A program made the position numbers and the translations under genes. DNA of 64,000 bases from Aulostomus chinensis (lineage: Eukaryota > Chordata > Actinopteri > Syngnathiformes > Aulostomidae). The stretch lies in NCBI GenBank assembly GCA_037954235.1, contig JBBMOA010000007.1, positions 28,067,457-28,131,456 on the forward strand. The letters run 5' to 3'. The notes beneath the pieces were generated by a model. That model saw only the letters and a list, made by a program, of their open reading frames with translations, searched no databases and was not told the origin of the DNA. Positions 47,250-59,326 of this stretch are shown one piece after another; the first letter of the stretch is position 1; each line of letters opens with the position of its first letter.

Positions 47250-50200
47250 CTTCTGCGAGTCCCTGCTGGGTGAACACAGGTGTAATTGATTATATCAATT
47301 ATGGTCCTGCTCCATTTAAACAGGCCAAAGCTCTGCTGTTGCACATCCTGGATCATTTAAACAGCTGAGGCACAAAAAAAGAAGACGTTTAGATGAATTC
47401 TGATCAAATGCACCTGTGTGTAACCACTACGGCCTGTCGAAAAATGGCTTCTGTGAAAAGAGCCTATTGTATCAGAGCAAATGAGCCGCAGGTGTGAACA
47501 TAAGCATCACATACACACCAGGTAGAGGAGGACAGACGGGCCACCCCCCCTCTGGTCAGCTCAAATCTGGGTTAGGGAAAGCTGGAAAGGGAACAACCCC
47601 TTATCTCATCTGAGGCAGGTGACCCCATACTACCACTTACGAAAGGAGGAGATAACGCCGTCCTGCTATCTGTTGCTGCAGTGACATTTACAGCAGTACG
47701 CCATTGTTCAACATGGGACACAGATAGTTTCCCTCCATCAAAAGCTGCGTTCAATTAGTTGGATAACGAGATAAATAAGACCTATTGTTTTATTTTTCCA
47801 TTCCATTTCATGTCAAATGCCAATTTAAATCGACTTCCATTCCTGTTTTCGTCCATAAATCTGTGAGTTTAAGTGAGTTGAAATGAATCCCAAACTGGGG
47901 CGGATCTTGTCTTGCACTTGAAACGAAGGTTTTAATTCCTCACAGATGCTGAGCGTGAGCCCTGGAAGCAGCCTCTCAATCGCTCAAGTGAACCATTAAA
48001 GGAGCTAAAACACATCAATAAACTGCAATTTACAATGCAAATCCCAAACAAGTCTCTTCATGGCTGTGGAGGCGGGAATCAGGCCTTGTCTTTTATTTGA
48101 ATGACATGTCCTCACAAGCCAAACATGGCGAGCGCTCCAGCTAACATCTCAGCTGCTATAAGTTAGCAAACAAGTATCACGTACCTCTCCTTATGTTTTC
48201 AGTTGCTGTGGTTTGGGTCATTAATTTGTGAGCTGCAGATCACCAATGGCTCTGTTCTCTTCTCACTCGTGTCATCAAGATGATCATGGAATCCGGTTAC
48301 TTTTGGCCCCGCCCCCTCCGTGACTTCTCCCGCACGATCAGCTTTGCAAGCATTGAACATCCAGCAAAAGCTTCTCAAAATGCAAATACCGAAATACAAA
48401 ACTTCTGAGTCAATAAGTCAAGTCCCAAGACATGAATAACAAGTCAAAGCCTTTCAGCGGGAAGCAAGTCACGTGACTCGAGTCCCCACCTCCGGTAAAT
48501 CACAAGGCCGAGCTGGAGGACAGCTATAGGTGGGCGTGGCCGGAAGAGCAGGGTGGGCAGGGCTTCATGAAAATGAGAGGGGCAGACGCAGTGGGGTGGC
48601 AACCAAATGTTCTCAAGACAAGACAGAAACAGAAAACACCCCTGAGTGCTAAACTGAAAATATCAAGCGTCTAGACGGCATGGTGGCGTCTCGGCTCAAA
48701 GGTCATCAGGCCTGTGTCTCCTCAATGTTATCAGGGAGAGAAAAAGATGTCCTCTTGCAAGAAAAGGCAACTAATTATCTGAAAACCCTTTTAAAGTGCT
48801 GCTTAGCCTTTGATTTTCTGTGTAATTATTTAAGTGGCAGAAAATATTTACAGTACGTACAAACCCAGTACATGCAGTGAAACATAGGCTGCATCACGTC
48901 TTTTTGACTCTCCCTACTGGGATCCATCACCGTGGAATGGACAGTTTGATTGAATATTTCCTTCTGATATGGATTCATGGACTTTATAGATTTCAACCAC
49001 ATCCCTGCTGACTGACTCCTCCAGCTATTTTTCCTTTGTCAGGCTCTTGGCTGCATTCATGTTCTGTCAAAATGTGAATGAATATGCATGAAATTTCATT
49101 CATGATCTCTGGAAACAATATAATTTAAGGTGAAGACAGAACACAAACTCCCTCCCGCAGGGGATGGGAAGGAGAGACGCAGATGTGTGTTGGAATCAAA
49201 GAAAAATGTGTCTTTAAAGAAATGAATGGCAGTGCCATCATTCAATAAAACGTGATGTTTCATGAATTACTAAAAGCAAATAAGCTCCGAGGCTTATTGG
49301 GATACAAAAAAAAACAAATAAAAAGAAATGGTTTGGTGTGTTGGCACTGTTGCTGCCAGGCCAACTCAAAGCCGAAGACGCGTCGTCACATTTGTTGGTT
49401 TTGCATGACAGATCTAAGTCCATAAAGTTGTCATCCAAGCTCTTCCTGGAAAGTTCTCCAATGCTCAACAATCTCTAAATCTTTATTCACATTTCCTCCA
49501 ACGGTTTTATGTAACAATGATGATTTTTTAAAAAAAAAAGCAAAGTTCAAACCAGCCCCGAACAGGACGAGGACTACGGAGCAAATCCATTTGACACGAT
49601 GGCTGTCAGACTCGAGGGACTCGTTGAAACGTAGGCATGATGGATAATGGGATGCGACGTCGCTCATTTTGGAGAATATGAATTTACCCGGGTTAAGAAA
49701 TGAAAGGATCCCAAATGAACCACATGGAGAATTTGGTTGGTAACTTCTCAGCCGTACGTGAACCTTTTTCACAGCAGCAGTCACACCGGTGTTCACCTGC
49801 TGTGACGCCTCGGAACGGCGGCTGGAGAAGGGGCCTGTCAACAAGAAAAAAAGGCTCCTTTTCTTTCCTGACTGAAGAAGCTCTTTCCCACTTCGGTCCA
49901 GACAGATTTTTTTTTTCTGGTGTTTTGACTTCAGGTCTGTTTCAGGCAGTGGTGCCGTCTACACTGGACTGAGATGCTCAGTCAACTGGTGTTGGAGTTT
50001 CAAGGTGAATGACACAGTCGTACCGCTGGGCTGATGCAACGTAGAAGAGGTGGCTTACAACAAGCTCAGTGCCTCCGTCAGGTCCAAGAAGGCAGCGGGA
50101 ATGCTGGAGAGCTCTGGAGACTCAGAGGGGGAGTAAATGGACTCGGGAGAGGGAAGGAACGGGCAGCAGAAACGCAGAGCCAGAGAGAGATGAGACCAGA

Positions 50201-53200
50201 CTCTCATCGATCACGCTGACCGCTGGAAACAGCAGGACCAACACGAGCTCAGCCTGCCGCCCCCACCGAAGCGCTTAGAGGTGGTTCATAAATACGTCCT
50301 CTCATTTTACAATTCATCAGGTACACCATAAAGTACTGCGCTGCAGTGGGTCCTACCTTCATGAGACCGGTAGTTTAGTCGTTACTCTAACTACTGTAGT
50401 TTATGTTGCTGTCATTCTGGCAGGTGCTACTTTGTCCATTCTGTTTCTATGAATTGTGGTTCCCCTCCTACCTCAGGAGGGAGGGTTCATGGCGGCGCTG
50501 TTACACTTTATACGAAACAAATGATTGGTGAATCATCTGGGAGTAAAAATGGCCAGCCAGTCTCCTCACCCGTGATTCTCAATTCCAACGCTTCACGTCA
50601 GGCAAGAAGTTCTCACCTACACCAAAGACGACAACGACGCTGAACCTCTTCATCTGGATGTCAGATAATCCAACCTACATCTTTAAAGGACAGATTATTT
50701 AAAAAAAACAACAACCATATTTTAAAGCAACTTAATGTTTTATTGGTGCAAAAACAAACAACTTTTGAAGCTTTTCAGTCTGGATTTCCAACACATAGGA
50801 GGCACTCTCATGTCGGAATGTCACACTGGGTAGATTGCTTGGGGATACATTATGTTAATGGCTAAATATCCGTGGAAGCATAGGATATTGGAGATGGATT
50901 AGCAAAATAAACTCATTATGTAATTTTGCTTCTCAGACAGCCACTCTGAGGAAGTGTGGCTGTATTTCACAATTTAGGAAATACCTCTGAAAGCTAATCC
51001 TTCTTTGCTATTTTTTTTCCCACTGCGCTCAATCCAAGGTATTGTGCAAATCCTGCACCCACTAAAAAAAAAAAACACACAAAAAAAAAGGGTTTAAAAG
51101 CTGAGCTCCATCTATCACTCACCCTGATGAACTCCAGTCTAGCAGGTTGTGACAGAACTACGAGTGAAGTTTTATAACTCTTACAGTGTTGCAGAAGAGC
51201 ATTCACTAAAAAAACCTGTTTGCTTCTCCCCGGAGGCACCGAAGGCTTTTCTTTGCCAAATGTTTGAGCCAGCAATCCTATCTTTAGTTTTTGTTTTTCC
51301 CCCCTTTGACACGATTCGTAGCTGCGGCTGTGCGAAACCACGCAAAGGAAGGGTCACAGCACCTCATTAGATAATGGACAAACACACTAATTCAGCAGGG
51401 AAGAGGAAGAAAGTGACCATTTTTATTCGACCCTTGAGATTAGATTCTTGCACGGTGTGTGTGTGTGCGTGTGTGTGTGTGTGTGTGTGTTTGAGTGTGG
51501 TACTTTGGCAGGTGATTATTAGCGTCGGTGTTTCGACAGATTTGTCAGTTATCATGATCGTATCTGAACCACCAATGACGCTTCTATGAAACTTTACAGG
51601 TGTGTAAATGAGCTTCAAGTGAAGATTGATCTCTGTGGTTGTCGCATCACCAGGGGGTTCTTGTCTGGTGGTGCGGTCACGACTCCTGCGGTCTCCTGGG
51701 CGAGAGCACACACACGCTGACGGGTGCTGGCGATTTAACAGCGACGGCCTGTCACCTCAGTCAGTTGTCTTTGATCTCTGACTGCTCTGAACATCACCAC
51801 TGTCATTTCAGTTCATCATCTCAGACTCTGGACCCCCAGACGCTCCCAGACCCTCAGCACATCACGTCCTCGGGGCACCGCCGACATGCACGCCAACTTC
51901 GACGTCAGTCAGACAAACAGTTGTTGAGACAAACAGGCCACAGACATACAGAGATTTTTTTTTTTGCTGGAACAGAGACGGTAAAGCAATGGTACAGTAT
52001 TTAACTGGGAAAAGTCATCAACTCCCACTGGAAGGGAGGAGAGGAGGGAGTGGTGATGGTCACTAGGCACGCGAAGACTATTTTGGGACTGTGTAATCCC
52101 AGAATGGGCCGGTCCACATCAAGGCAGCAGGTCGCCGTTGTGTTTTTAGCACGTCTGGTAGAGGTCGATGTGGCAGGACTGCCAGATTGTCTGAGCCCGC
52201 TTGTATCGCACTGGAGACTCAGAACAGCAACTCATAGAAACATTCAAATATTTGTGGTGATATTTAAAACCAAGACACCGTGACTGGGTGAGAGAGACAC
52301 TGGGCTTGCTGGCAGTCTTCTTCTTTCATGCAAACTTTCTACTTGGATTGAATAAAGGGAAAAAAAATAAAACGTTGGAATAAAAGTAGTTCACTCAGCC
52401 GAGGTGGTGACACGGGGATGTGGAGAAAGACGACATGCACACATGATCGAATTCACCTTTTAAATCCACTTTTAAAAACCAACTCAAGTCTCACACAAGC
52501 AACCATGGAATCCTATCACCTGCTGAATAGCGCAAGTAACGAGAAAAAAAATGCATTTTTCGGCGATAATTTTTCAGAAATGTACTGAGAAATGTGAGTT
52601 TTAATGGAGTCCTGACGCGTGAGATGGATCGTGAACCCTAACGAACTGCTTCCCATCCACCTCGCTGTCCTTCCTACCATTTCCCCTGCTTTATAATTAC
52701 TCAAACTACTTCCAGTATCAGAGCAAGAAGCAGAAAGTTGAAAATTGCTTCAAATGAACAACATATGGCTGCGATCCCTGGAAGTCTGTAGGTAAACAAA
52801 CGGCTCTTGAGGAGGAGAGTCTGAGATTGATAATTGTGAAGAGGAACAAAGACCAGGGAAATATATTTAGCCTGTGCAGCATTCAAACTTCTGACATATG
52901 TCACCTTTGTTTCCAAGTAATGAGACTTCCCAGACTGCACTGCTGTTACGCGTTGCTCTTATCTCAAAAACTTCTCAAGTGGTCCGTGCAGATTTTATGG
53001 GGTAAGCATATGATGATAATTTACAACTTTTCAGTTCCTCAGTTGGTTCCAATTTCCCTAAAAGCCGTTGTTGTGACGTTTGAATGCACTCTCAGTCAAA
53101 CAATGTCATCTGACAACAGAGGACTCATTCCAGTCACGGGACACTGATAGCGCCGTTAGCCGCGCTGCGATTGGTCCTCCCGCACAAGCCAGCTGGAGAA

Positions 53201-54780
53201 AATCTGCTTTCATTTCATAAGGATTCATGTAGGACGCGTGAAACCAAAGGCTGCTTTTGTTTTTACGAATTGATGCGTGCGATAAAAAAACACCACACAC
53301 GTGCGCTGCACAAACACGCTGAAATGAATGTGAGTCTCTCTGTGGTTTCACTTAAGACTGACTAAATGTCATAATAACAAAAGAAATGTATCGAAACACA
53401 ACAAATATGGGGCCTCTTTGTCGTCTTTGAGACAGTTTTGCAGTGGGGCGGCCCTGGGGTACAAATATTTACTGCAACACAATTGTTCACAGTGGCCACC
53501 GAATAAGTATTCAATCCACTCCCAAGACCACACCAGGGGTTTGGTGCTTTTAGTGAGTTGAAGTGAGGTGAAGACGGGACGAGAGGAGGAACACACTGAT
53601 TTGCTCACACACTCACAAATATTGACGTCAGGAGACCTTCAAATCCTACAATTCTGACGTGTGTGACATGGATGGTAGGATCGTCACTTTTAAAATCCTG
53701 CGGCGTGTTTTCTTTTTGTTGTGTTTCTACTTTTGTGTCACAGAAACGCAGAAATCTTTATAATAGGAAATGAACTAATAACGGAACCTCTTATGTCCTC
53801 ATTGTTTTTCATCTTCTTTGACTGGGCAACAATTCAAAGAGGAGTATTGAATCTCCTCTCATCAGCTGCAGCGTCACATCGATTATCAGCCGATGCCCAA
53901 ACTGCTGACAAGTTGAAACTCTGAGCTCACTGACTTCCCCGTTTGTCTTTCAGCGTTCAATCTTTATTAGATCATTCGGCCCCGTCGAGATCTAAACATG
54001 TCTTTATCAAGGGACGCTGGCGGAGACAGCAGCAGGACCAAGTTAAAGACAACAAGAGACGCAACATAAAACTGACAAACACCGGCTCACAGGAAGCAGG
54101 CGAGGACAAACCCTCCTCCCTACGCATGTGTGTTGTTTCTGGATGTACAAAGATGGTTAACTCCCCCCCAAAAAGTGTATTTTACCTCTCAAGTACTTAT
54201 AAGTCTCATTACCATGTTTTTTTGTCTCCTCTTGCATGACATCTTTGTAACTTCACAACGTACCACAGCCCTTCCAGGTGGACCAACTCCCCTGCAGGAG
54301 TCACCAGCCGTCCAGCAGCACCGGACAGGAAGTGTGGGCGTTCACTGCTTTCAGCTCAAATGCTGAGGGTGTGGCTGATGAAGGAGAGATGGAGTTTACA
54401 GGATGATTCCCCAAAGACTTTATACATGCCTGTTTTTGTCAGTTTCACTGTTGTTTTGTCTCCATCGGCCTCAGGCACCTACGTAGCTGGCTCTTCCCGC
54501 ACCAAGAAGTAATGCAGGAGGGACAAAACGCCTAACTGTGCGTTAAGTTTTACACTTCTTTGAATGACGCATCGCTTTAACACGTGTTCACAGGAGTACA
54601 ACATCCATCATTATGTGGCTCAAAAGTCATGTGACTGAAGAACTCCCAGAGCTGCTGCATCCTGTCACGTCAATCAAACACGTCTTGGTCAGGCGAGCGC
54701 TGGACGCGTGCTGCACAATCGAACTTTGAAACGATGTCTCAGCTCAACTTTGCTTCATTTCATGTGTTTGGTGCCTGGTT
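47250..54780. other. Intergenic, about 7.5 kb without a supported gene
   Basis: It contains a GT microsatellite at 51455-51491 and short A/T runs, but no recognisable coding exon or transposon. Confidence 0.6.
51455..51491 (+). repeat. (GT)n microsatellite with one GC interruption
   Basis: About 18 units. Confidence 0.95.
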
Positions 54781-54789
54781 TTCTTCCTA

Positions 54790-55060
54790 CTTTCTGCAGG
54801 CGCGAATGGGTTAAACGTCATTCAAGTCAAAGTATTTAAAGGAGGGTTGGGCGACCTGAACCTGCGCCGATATCTGCTGCGTTCTCGCTGTCTGCAGCAG
54901 CGTCTGGAGCGCTTCACACTGCGGCTCGCCTCGTCAGAGGGCGGCTCTGTGACAGCGTTTACGCATCATTATAAAGGCTTTAGCTCCTCCGTCTGCGCGC
55001 TGTCCCGCTCCGCAGCTGCCAGACCTCACAGTCTGGATCCATGCCGTAGATAGATGGGCT
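54790..55060 (+). promoter_or_regulatory. CpG-rich, TATA-containing candidate promoter
   Basis: This is one of the few CpG-dense stretches in the window (GCGCGA, CTGCGCCGATA, GTCTGCGCGCTG and similar within about 230 bp). It contains TATAAAG at 54970-54976, with GC-rich sequence on both sides and an expected start near 55000 on the plus strand. A CAGCTG E-box lies at about 55013. Short upstream frames follow (ATG-CCG-TAG at 55041, and a 15-codon frame at 55054-55101), as is common in 5' leaders. The gene served is not identified. Confidence 0.5.
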
Positions 55061-55301
55061 CCTCGCCTTTAACCTACAGGTTGCAAAGGTTGAAAGTCTG
55101 AACTCAAATTCGTGACGTTTCTCTTTTTTTTTTTTTTTTTTTTGCTGGTATTTTTCTCCTCTGCTTGGATACTATTGACTTAGGCATTGGATATGTGCAA
55201 AGAAGATGATGACAACCCCTTTCCTCCCCGTAGAAGTAAAATAAAGTAGGCTTTCGCACACACTAGATTCTCTCCTGTCGTTCCATATGAAGAAGTCAAA
55301 A
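55000..55301 (+). other. Putative first exon of an unidentified plus-strand gene
   Basis: It lies just after the TATA-type promoter and ends at a strong donor AAAGTAAGTAAT (intron from 55302). An ATG at 55287 would give Met-Lys-Lys-Ser-Lys in phase 0 at that donor, but several earlier short open frames exist (55041, 55054, 55193), and a 20-base T run (55124-55143) with TTGACTTAG could be an acceptor splitting the leader. The rest of the gene is beyond the window, so I do not assign a product. Confidence 0.3.
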
Positions 55302-55342
55302 GTAAGTAATTGTTTTGTTTTGTTTTTTTGGTCAGTGTGTTG

Positions 55343-55344
<2 letters not shown>

Positions 55345-55387
<43 letters not shown>

Positions 55388-55397
55388 CGCGCGCGCG
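55345..55397 (+). repeat. (TG)n microsatellite grading into (CG)n
   Basis: About 20 TG units end in GCGTGCGCGCGCGCG, an alternating purine-pyrimidine tract immediately after the candidate splice donor. Confidence 0.95.
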
Positions 55398-55780
55398 GTG
55401 GGGGGTTCACATCAGTAAGCGTGTTTGGATTGTGCATCTTTTTAAAAACCTTTACCGGGGTTGAATGTACTTTGAGAAGAAGCCCCGGTGTGTGGAGCGA
55501 GCGCGGAGGCGGGGGAGAGCGACCGGGATCCGGGCTCTTGACACGATCTTGACACTCATGTACCTTAATTGTTAGGCTCCTTGGAGGCGATGTGCGCTTT
55601 CCTCCTTTTATTTTAAATTCTCCGCTAAACCAGAATGAACGCAGCTCGTCCGCCATCCACGTCTTTCCTATTTTGTTGGAGCAGAAAAGCTCCTAATGGC
55701 TCCTCGATCAATAAGTTTATTTTAACGGCGCCAGTCTGGTCCTTCCAGCCTTGCGTAACTGCCCCTGTTCAGTCTTTAAA

Positions 55781-55830
55781 TAATTGCACTTGCAATTAAG
55801 GGAGACGATCCTTGCAGGGGAATTAATTAA
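55781..55830. promoter_or_regulatory. Cluster of homeodomain-type sites with a perfect palindrome
   Basis: TAATTGCA-CT-TGCAATTA (55781-55798) is a perfect inverted repeat of two TAATT cores. AATTAATTAA follows at 55821-55830. Such core pairs bind paired-type homeodomains. The surrounding 55.77-56.2 kb is free of simple repeats, which is compatible with a conserved enhancer but does not prove one. Confidence 0.35.
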
Positions 55831-56425
55831 CCTCTCACACTTTTACTTTCTTAAATATCTTAAACTTGTAAATTGATCATGTCGGACTGGCCAGGCAAGA
55901 ATGTAACCATCACAAAATTCAGCAGCGGCATGGAAATTTAAGGCATCATCATCGTCAGTTTGCTTTCCTAATCCGCTCATAGCAGCCTTCCCATCCGCCG
56001 CCCCTGCTCGGGTTCAGGCAGCCCTACGGGTTATTGAGCAGCCTGCTCGGGCTCGCAGTCAGTCTGCAAGCCCTGACACTCTAATCTGCGGCCTCTGACA
56101 CGATTGGCCTGCAAATGTGCACGAATTAACTGTCGACCGAGGCCCAAAGCCTCATTGTCGCCGCTCAAAACAAGCAACTGGACTTTAATATTGACAGTTC
56201 ACGCAAGTTTTGAGGCCAAATGGAGGCAAATGCTTCCAGTCTGTCTCCACTAAAACTAAACCAAACTCTTCCTTCTTTGACATTTGTTTTTTTTGGGGCA
56301 AATGAGAGTGTAAACTAAATTTAGCTTTACATCCCTGAGGTTTGATTAACCTGACACTTATTAGGTGATTGACTAAGCTCTGCCTCAGTCTGCTAGGAGA
56401 TTTAAGCTCTCTCAAATAGCTTTAA

Positions 56426-56428
<3 letters not shown>

Positions 56429-56456
<28 letters not shown>
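56429..56456 (+). repeat. (GA)n microsatellite
   Basis: Fourteen GA units. Confidence 0.95.
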
Positions 56457-56458
<2 letters not shown>

Positions 56459-56702
56459 TGAGGCCTGATGTAACAGGGTGTGTGTGAGTGGATGTATACA
56501 TGCATCTGGGAATAAACGTCTTTGAAGTTTCCTGGAGGTAGTGTGGGCTTTTCTGCAGCAGCGAATGTACACAGCGCCACTGGAGCCGTCCTCAGTGTTC
56601 TTCTGCTCCCTCACACACTCCTGGAGGGATAAAACTGCAGATATTTTTCACCAATGTGAGGTGGTCTCATGAGGAGTGGTGGGTTTACTCTTCTCTGATG
56701 AG

Positions 56703-56832
56703 GATGATGATGATGATGATGATGAATGCTCGCTAGACCCTGAAACTGAATGAAGCAGTCTGGTCTGGAGTGTGTGTGAAAGAGAGAGAGAGACAGACAG
56801 AGAGAGAGAGTGTGTGTGTGTGTGTGTGTGTG
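56703..56832 (+). repeat. (GAT)n at 56703, then (GA)n and (TG)n at 56780-56832
   Basis: Eight or so GAT units are followed, 50 bp later, by mixed GA/CAGA repeats running straight into about 13 TG units. Confidence 0.9.
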
Positions 56833-57637
56833 GTAGAGCTTGTAGACCTTGACAGGATATTTGGCACCAGTAGGGAGCGCTAGTTTTATGATACCTGCAC
56901 AGTGGGAGAGACCAGTTTGCTTGTTCTTAAAGGCTGTGGGGGGTTTAGAGAACTCATCACGTCATCTGCCTCCCTGTGTCCTCACCAAACGCAGGTATGT
57001 GAAAGCAATTTAACGTTACTTATGGCTAAGTCAGTAGCAGTAATTTAAGATAAGCGAGGGGCTGTCTTACCCTCGACTGGCTCCCAGAGGTCAGACCTCC
57101 CCTGGGACGATACAGCGTGTCGACAGGTCGAGCTGTGTGCCCACAGGCAGGAAATGAGCGTGTTTGTGGAAGAGGAGGGAAGAGTCTTTAGGATGATTAA
57201 GACGCACACATGGCGCGGCTGGGGGAGCCGTGCCTGTAAACAGATGGGCCAAATGCTCACACAGGCCTCGTCTTTATTGCCGTGGCCTCTGACCCGCTGA
57301 GGTTCCGCATTAGAATCCTGGAGACGAGTAAATCATTTTTCATTGATGTTGCTTCTTGAGCGGTTGACACGTCCAGGGGAATCCTGGCGCGGCACCGAGA
57401 GGATGCTCCGTATCGGGAGGCGTCAAAAAATGCACCCGCCTTCTTCTTCCCTCCACTGAATGTCTGAGCTTTGCTGTTCAGATTGATGGATGTGCAGAGC
57501 TGAACTCTAGAAGGCTGCTCTGACTTTCACTGTGAAAGTGGACCGTGTCTCAGGGACTGGAGGAGGCAGTCCTGCAGACAGGATCAGGAAGACCACAAAT
57601 ACTGTGCAAGCTGATTTTGATCTGAAAATTCAGCCTA

Positions 57638-57638
57638 C

Positions 57639-57669
<31 letters not shown>
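57638..57669 (+). repeat. (CAA)n microsatellite
   Basis: About ten CAA units. It creates a poly-Gln open frame with no other support as a gene. Confidence 0.93.
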
Positions 57670-57857
57670 GACAGAAAGCTCTGCTGCACAGTGAAGATGG
57701 ATTTACTGGAGAAGTAGGAGACATCTTGTGTCAGGCGGTTAATATATTCGTGTAATCTGGAATTTTTAATGAGCGAGTAGAGTAGGTGTTATTTTAATGA
57801 ACTTAAAATGGTGATATTTGTTTTTCTGCAAAAAAAAAAAGAGAACAAAAAAAACCC

Positions 57858-57896
57858 CAGGTCAGACACACAGTTGTGTTTTGTGTGTCTGACCTG
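57858..57896. repeat. Perfect 15-bp hairpin with 9-base loop
   Basis: CAGGTCAGACACACA (57858-57872) and TGTGTGTCTGACCTG (57882-57896) are exact reverse complements. The loop is GTTGTGTTT. The stem is too short for a typical microRNA precursor, and no stem extension is seen outside it. Confidence 0.85.
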
Positions 57897-58801
57897 TTTG
57901 CGGCCTGTGAACGAGGAATTTTCATTTGTAAGTTAAGTAGTGTTGCTTATGGCCTTTTACTGCTTGTTGACTGCTGTATCTTCATCTCATGTGATGTAAA
58001 GCCACCCTGAGTACCACGTGAGGAGCTTTTAAATAAAATGTGGTAGTAATACAGTAGTAGAAGTAGTAGCAGTTGTAGTAATAGGGTCAGGCGCTGGCTG
58101 GACCTTTGCCTATTTGTAAAGTATTATTTCTGGTGAAAGATTTCAAAAAAACAACAACATCTCAACTCTTAAAAAATAAAGAGGCCCGTTTCTTGTCAAA
58201 TTTATGTTTCTGTCTAGAAATGTGAAGAAGTACATTTTGGCAGATTATTTTACTCATTACCAGACATCCAAACCTCAGCGTTTTGGATTTCTGACGAGGG
58301 AAGACACCACCGTCCTTCTAGCCTCTTCACCTCGCTGCCGTGCTTCTTGTGAAGATTTCTGTCTCCTATCAAGTCAAATGAGATTTAGTTTACAACCCCA
58401 AGTCAGTCAAACTGTACTTGGCAAGACTTTCCTTTCTGCAGTGTGTGAGGTCGAGGACGGTGTCGCCGCTGCGGATTCAAATAATTTATCTCTGGGGAAG
58501 AAAAAAAAACAAAACTTGTTTCATCTCTTCGTGTTCCTCCCGTCCAGTTCCTTTGTCTCCTCGGAGGTGATTAACCTGACCTTAATTGGGGCTCTTATGG
58601 TTCCACGCGTTCTCTAGTTGTCATCAGCAGCCAACATGGGTGCAGCAAATCAAACACGCCCCTCGTGTTCTAATCAGGCCTGCAAGTCTCTCTGAGGTGA
58701 TTCGCTTGATGCTAAATGAGATTCATGGTGCGCCCGAAGTTCTTAGGTTCCATAAATCCCCCCCGTCATGTTTTGCTCACACCCAAGACACTTTTTTTAC
58801 G

Positions 58802-58828
58802 GTGTGTGTGTGCGTGTGTGTGTGTGTG
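58802..58828 (+). repeat. (GT)n microsatellite with one GC interruption
   Basis: About 13 units. Confidence 0.93.
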
Positions 58829-59308
58829 GGTGGGGGGTGTCTTGCTTTAAAATGAAATACCAATCAGATGTCTGAGATATTATTCTACAACTTCTTTGAC
58901 AGTTGGGAATCCTGTAATTTACTCCTCAAGTTTAAGCTCCGAACTTACACAACCCGCGCGATTTTATGTGGGGGTTGAAGAGGTTGAGTCACATTGATCT
59001 GCACTGTCACATGTTATCGATAAAACTAAAATGGATTCGGTGCGGTTGTGCTATTTTCTTTTTCATGCAAACCTTTGAATGCCGACTCTGTGTGCAAAAT
59101 AAACTCTGTCTTATTAATTTATAGCTTAGAACACTGTAATGGTCTAGAATCACATTAGTTTTAGATAACAGTCAATTTCTGCAGTTCAACAGAGGAGATT
59201 CTCAAAAATACACTCGTCATACTTTGCATACAAAGCCCATGTTTATTCTCGGTTGCTGGATTCCACAGGAGGAACTCTGAAGAAATGTTCCATTTCTTTG
59301 GGCCCCGC

Positions 59309-59326
59309 AAAAAAAAAAAAAAAAAA
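59309..59326 (+). repeat. A homopolymer run (18)
   Basis: Simple A run with no recognisable retroposed body upstream. Confidence 0.9.

Noticed and set aside
55180..55656. 158-codon minus-strand open frame
   Set aside because: It includes a Thr-His run encoded by the TG microsatellite, and the opposite strand carries the better promoter and splice signals.
57532..57717. Open frame with poly-Gln tract
   Set aside because: The Gln run is the CAA microsatellite, and the rest has no gene-like support.
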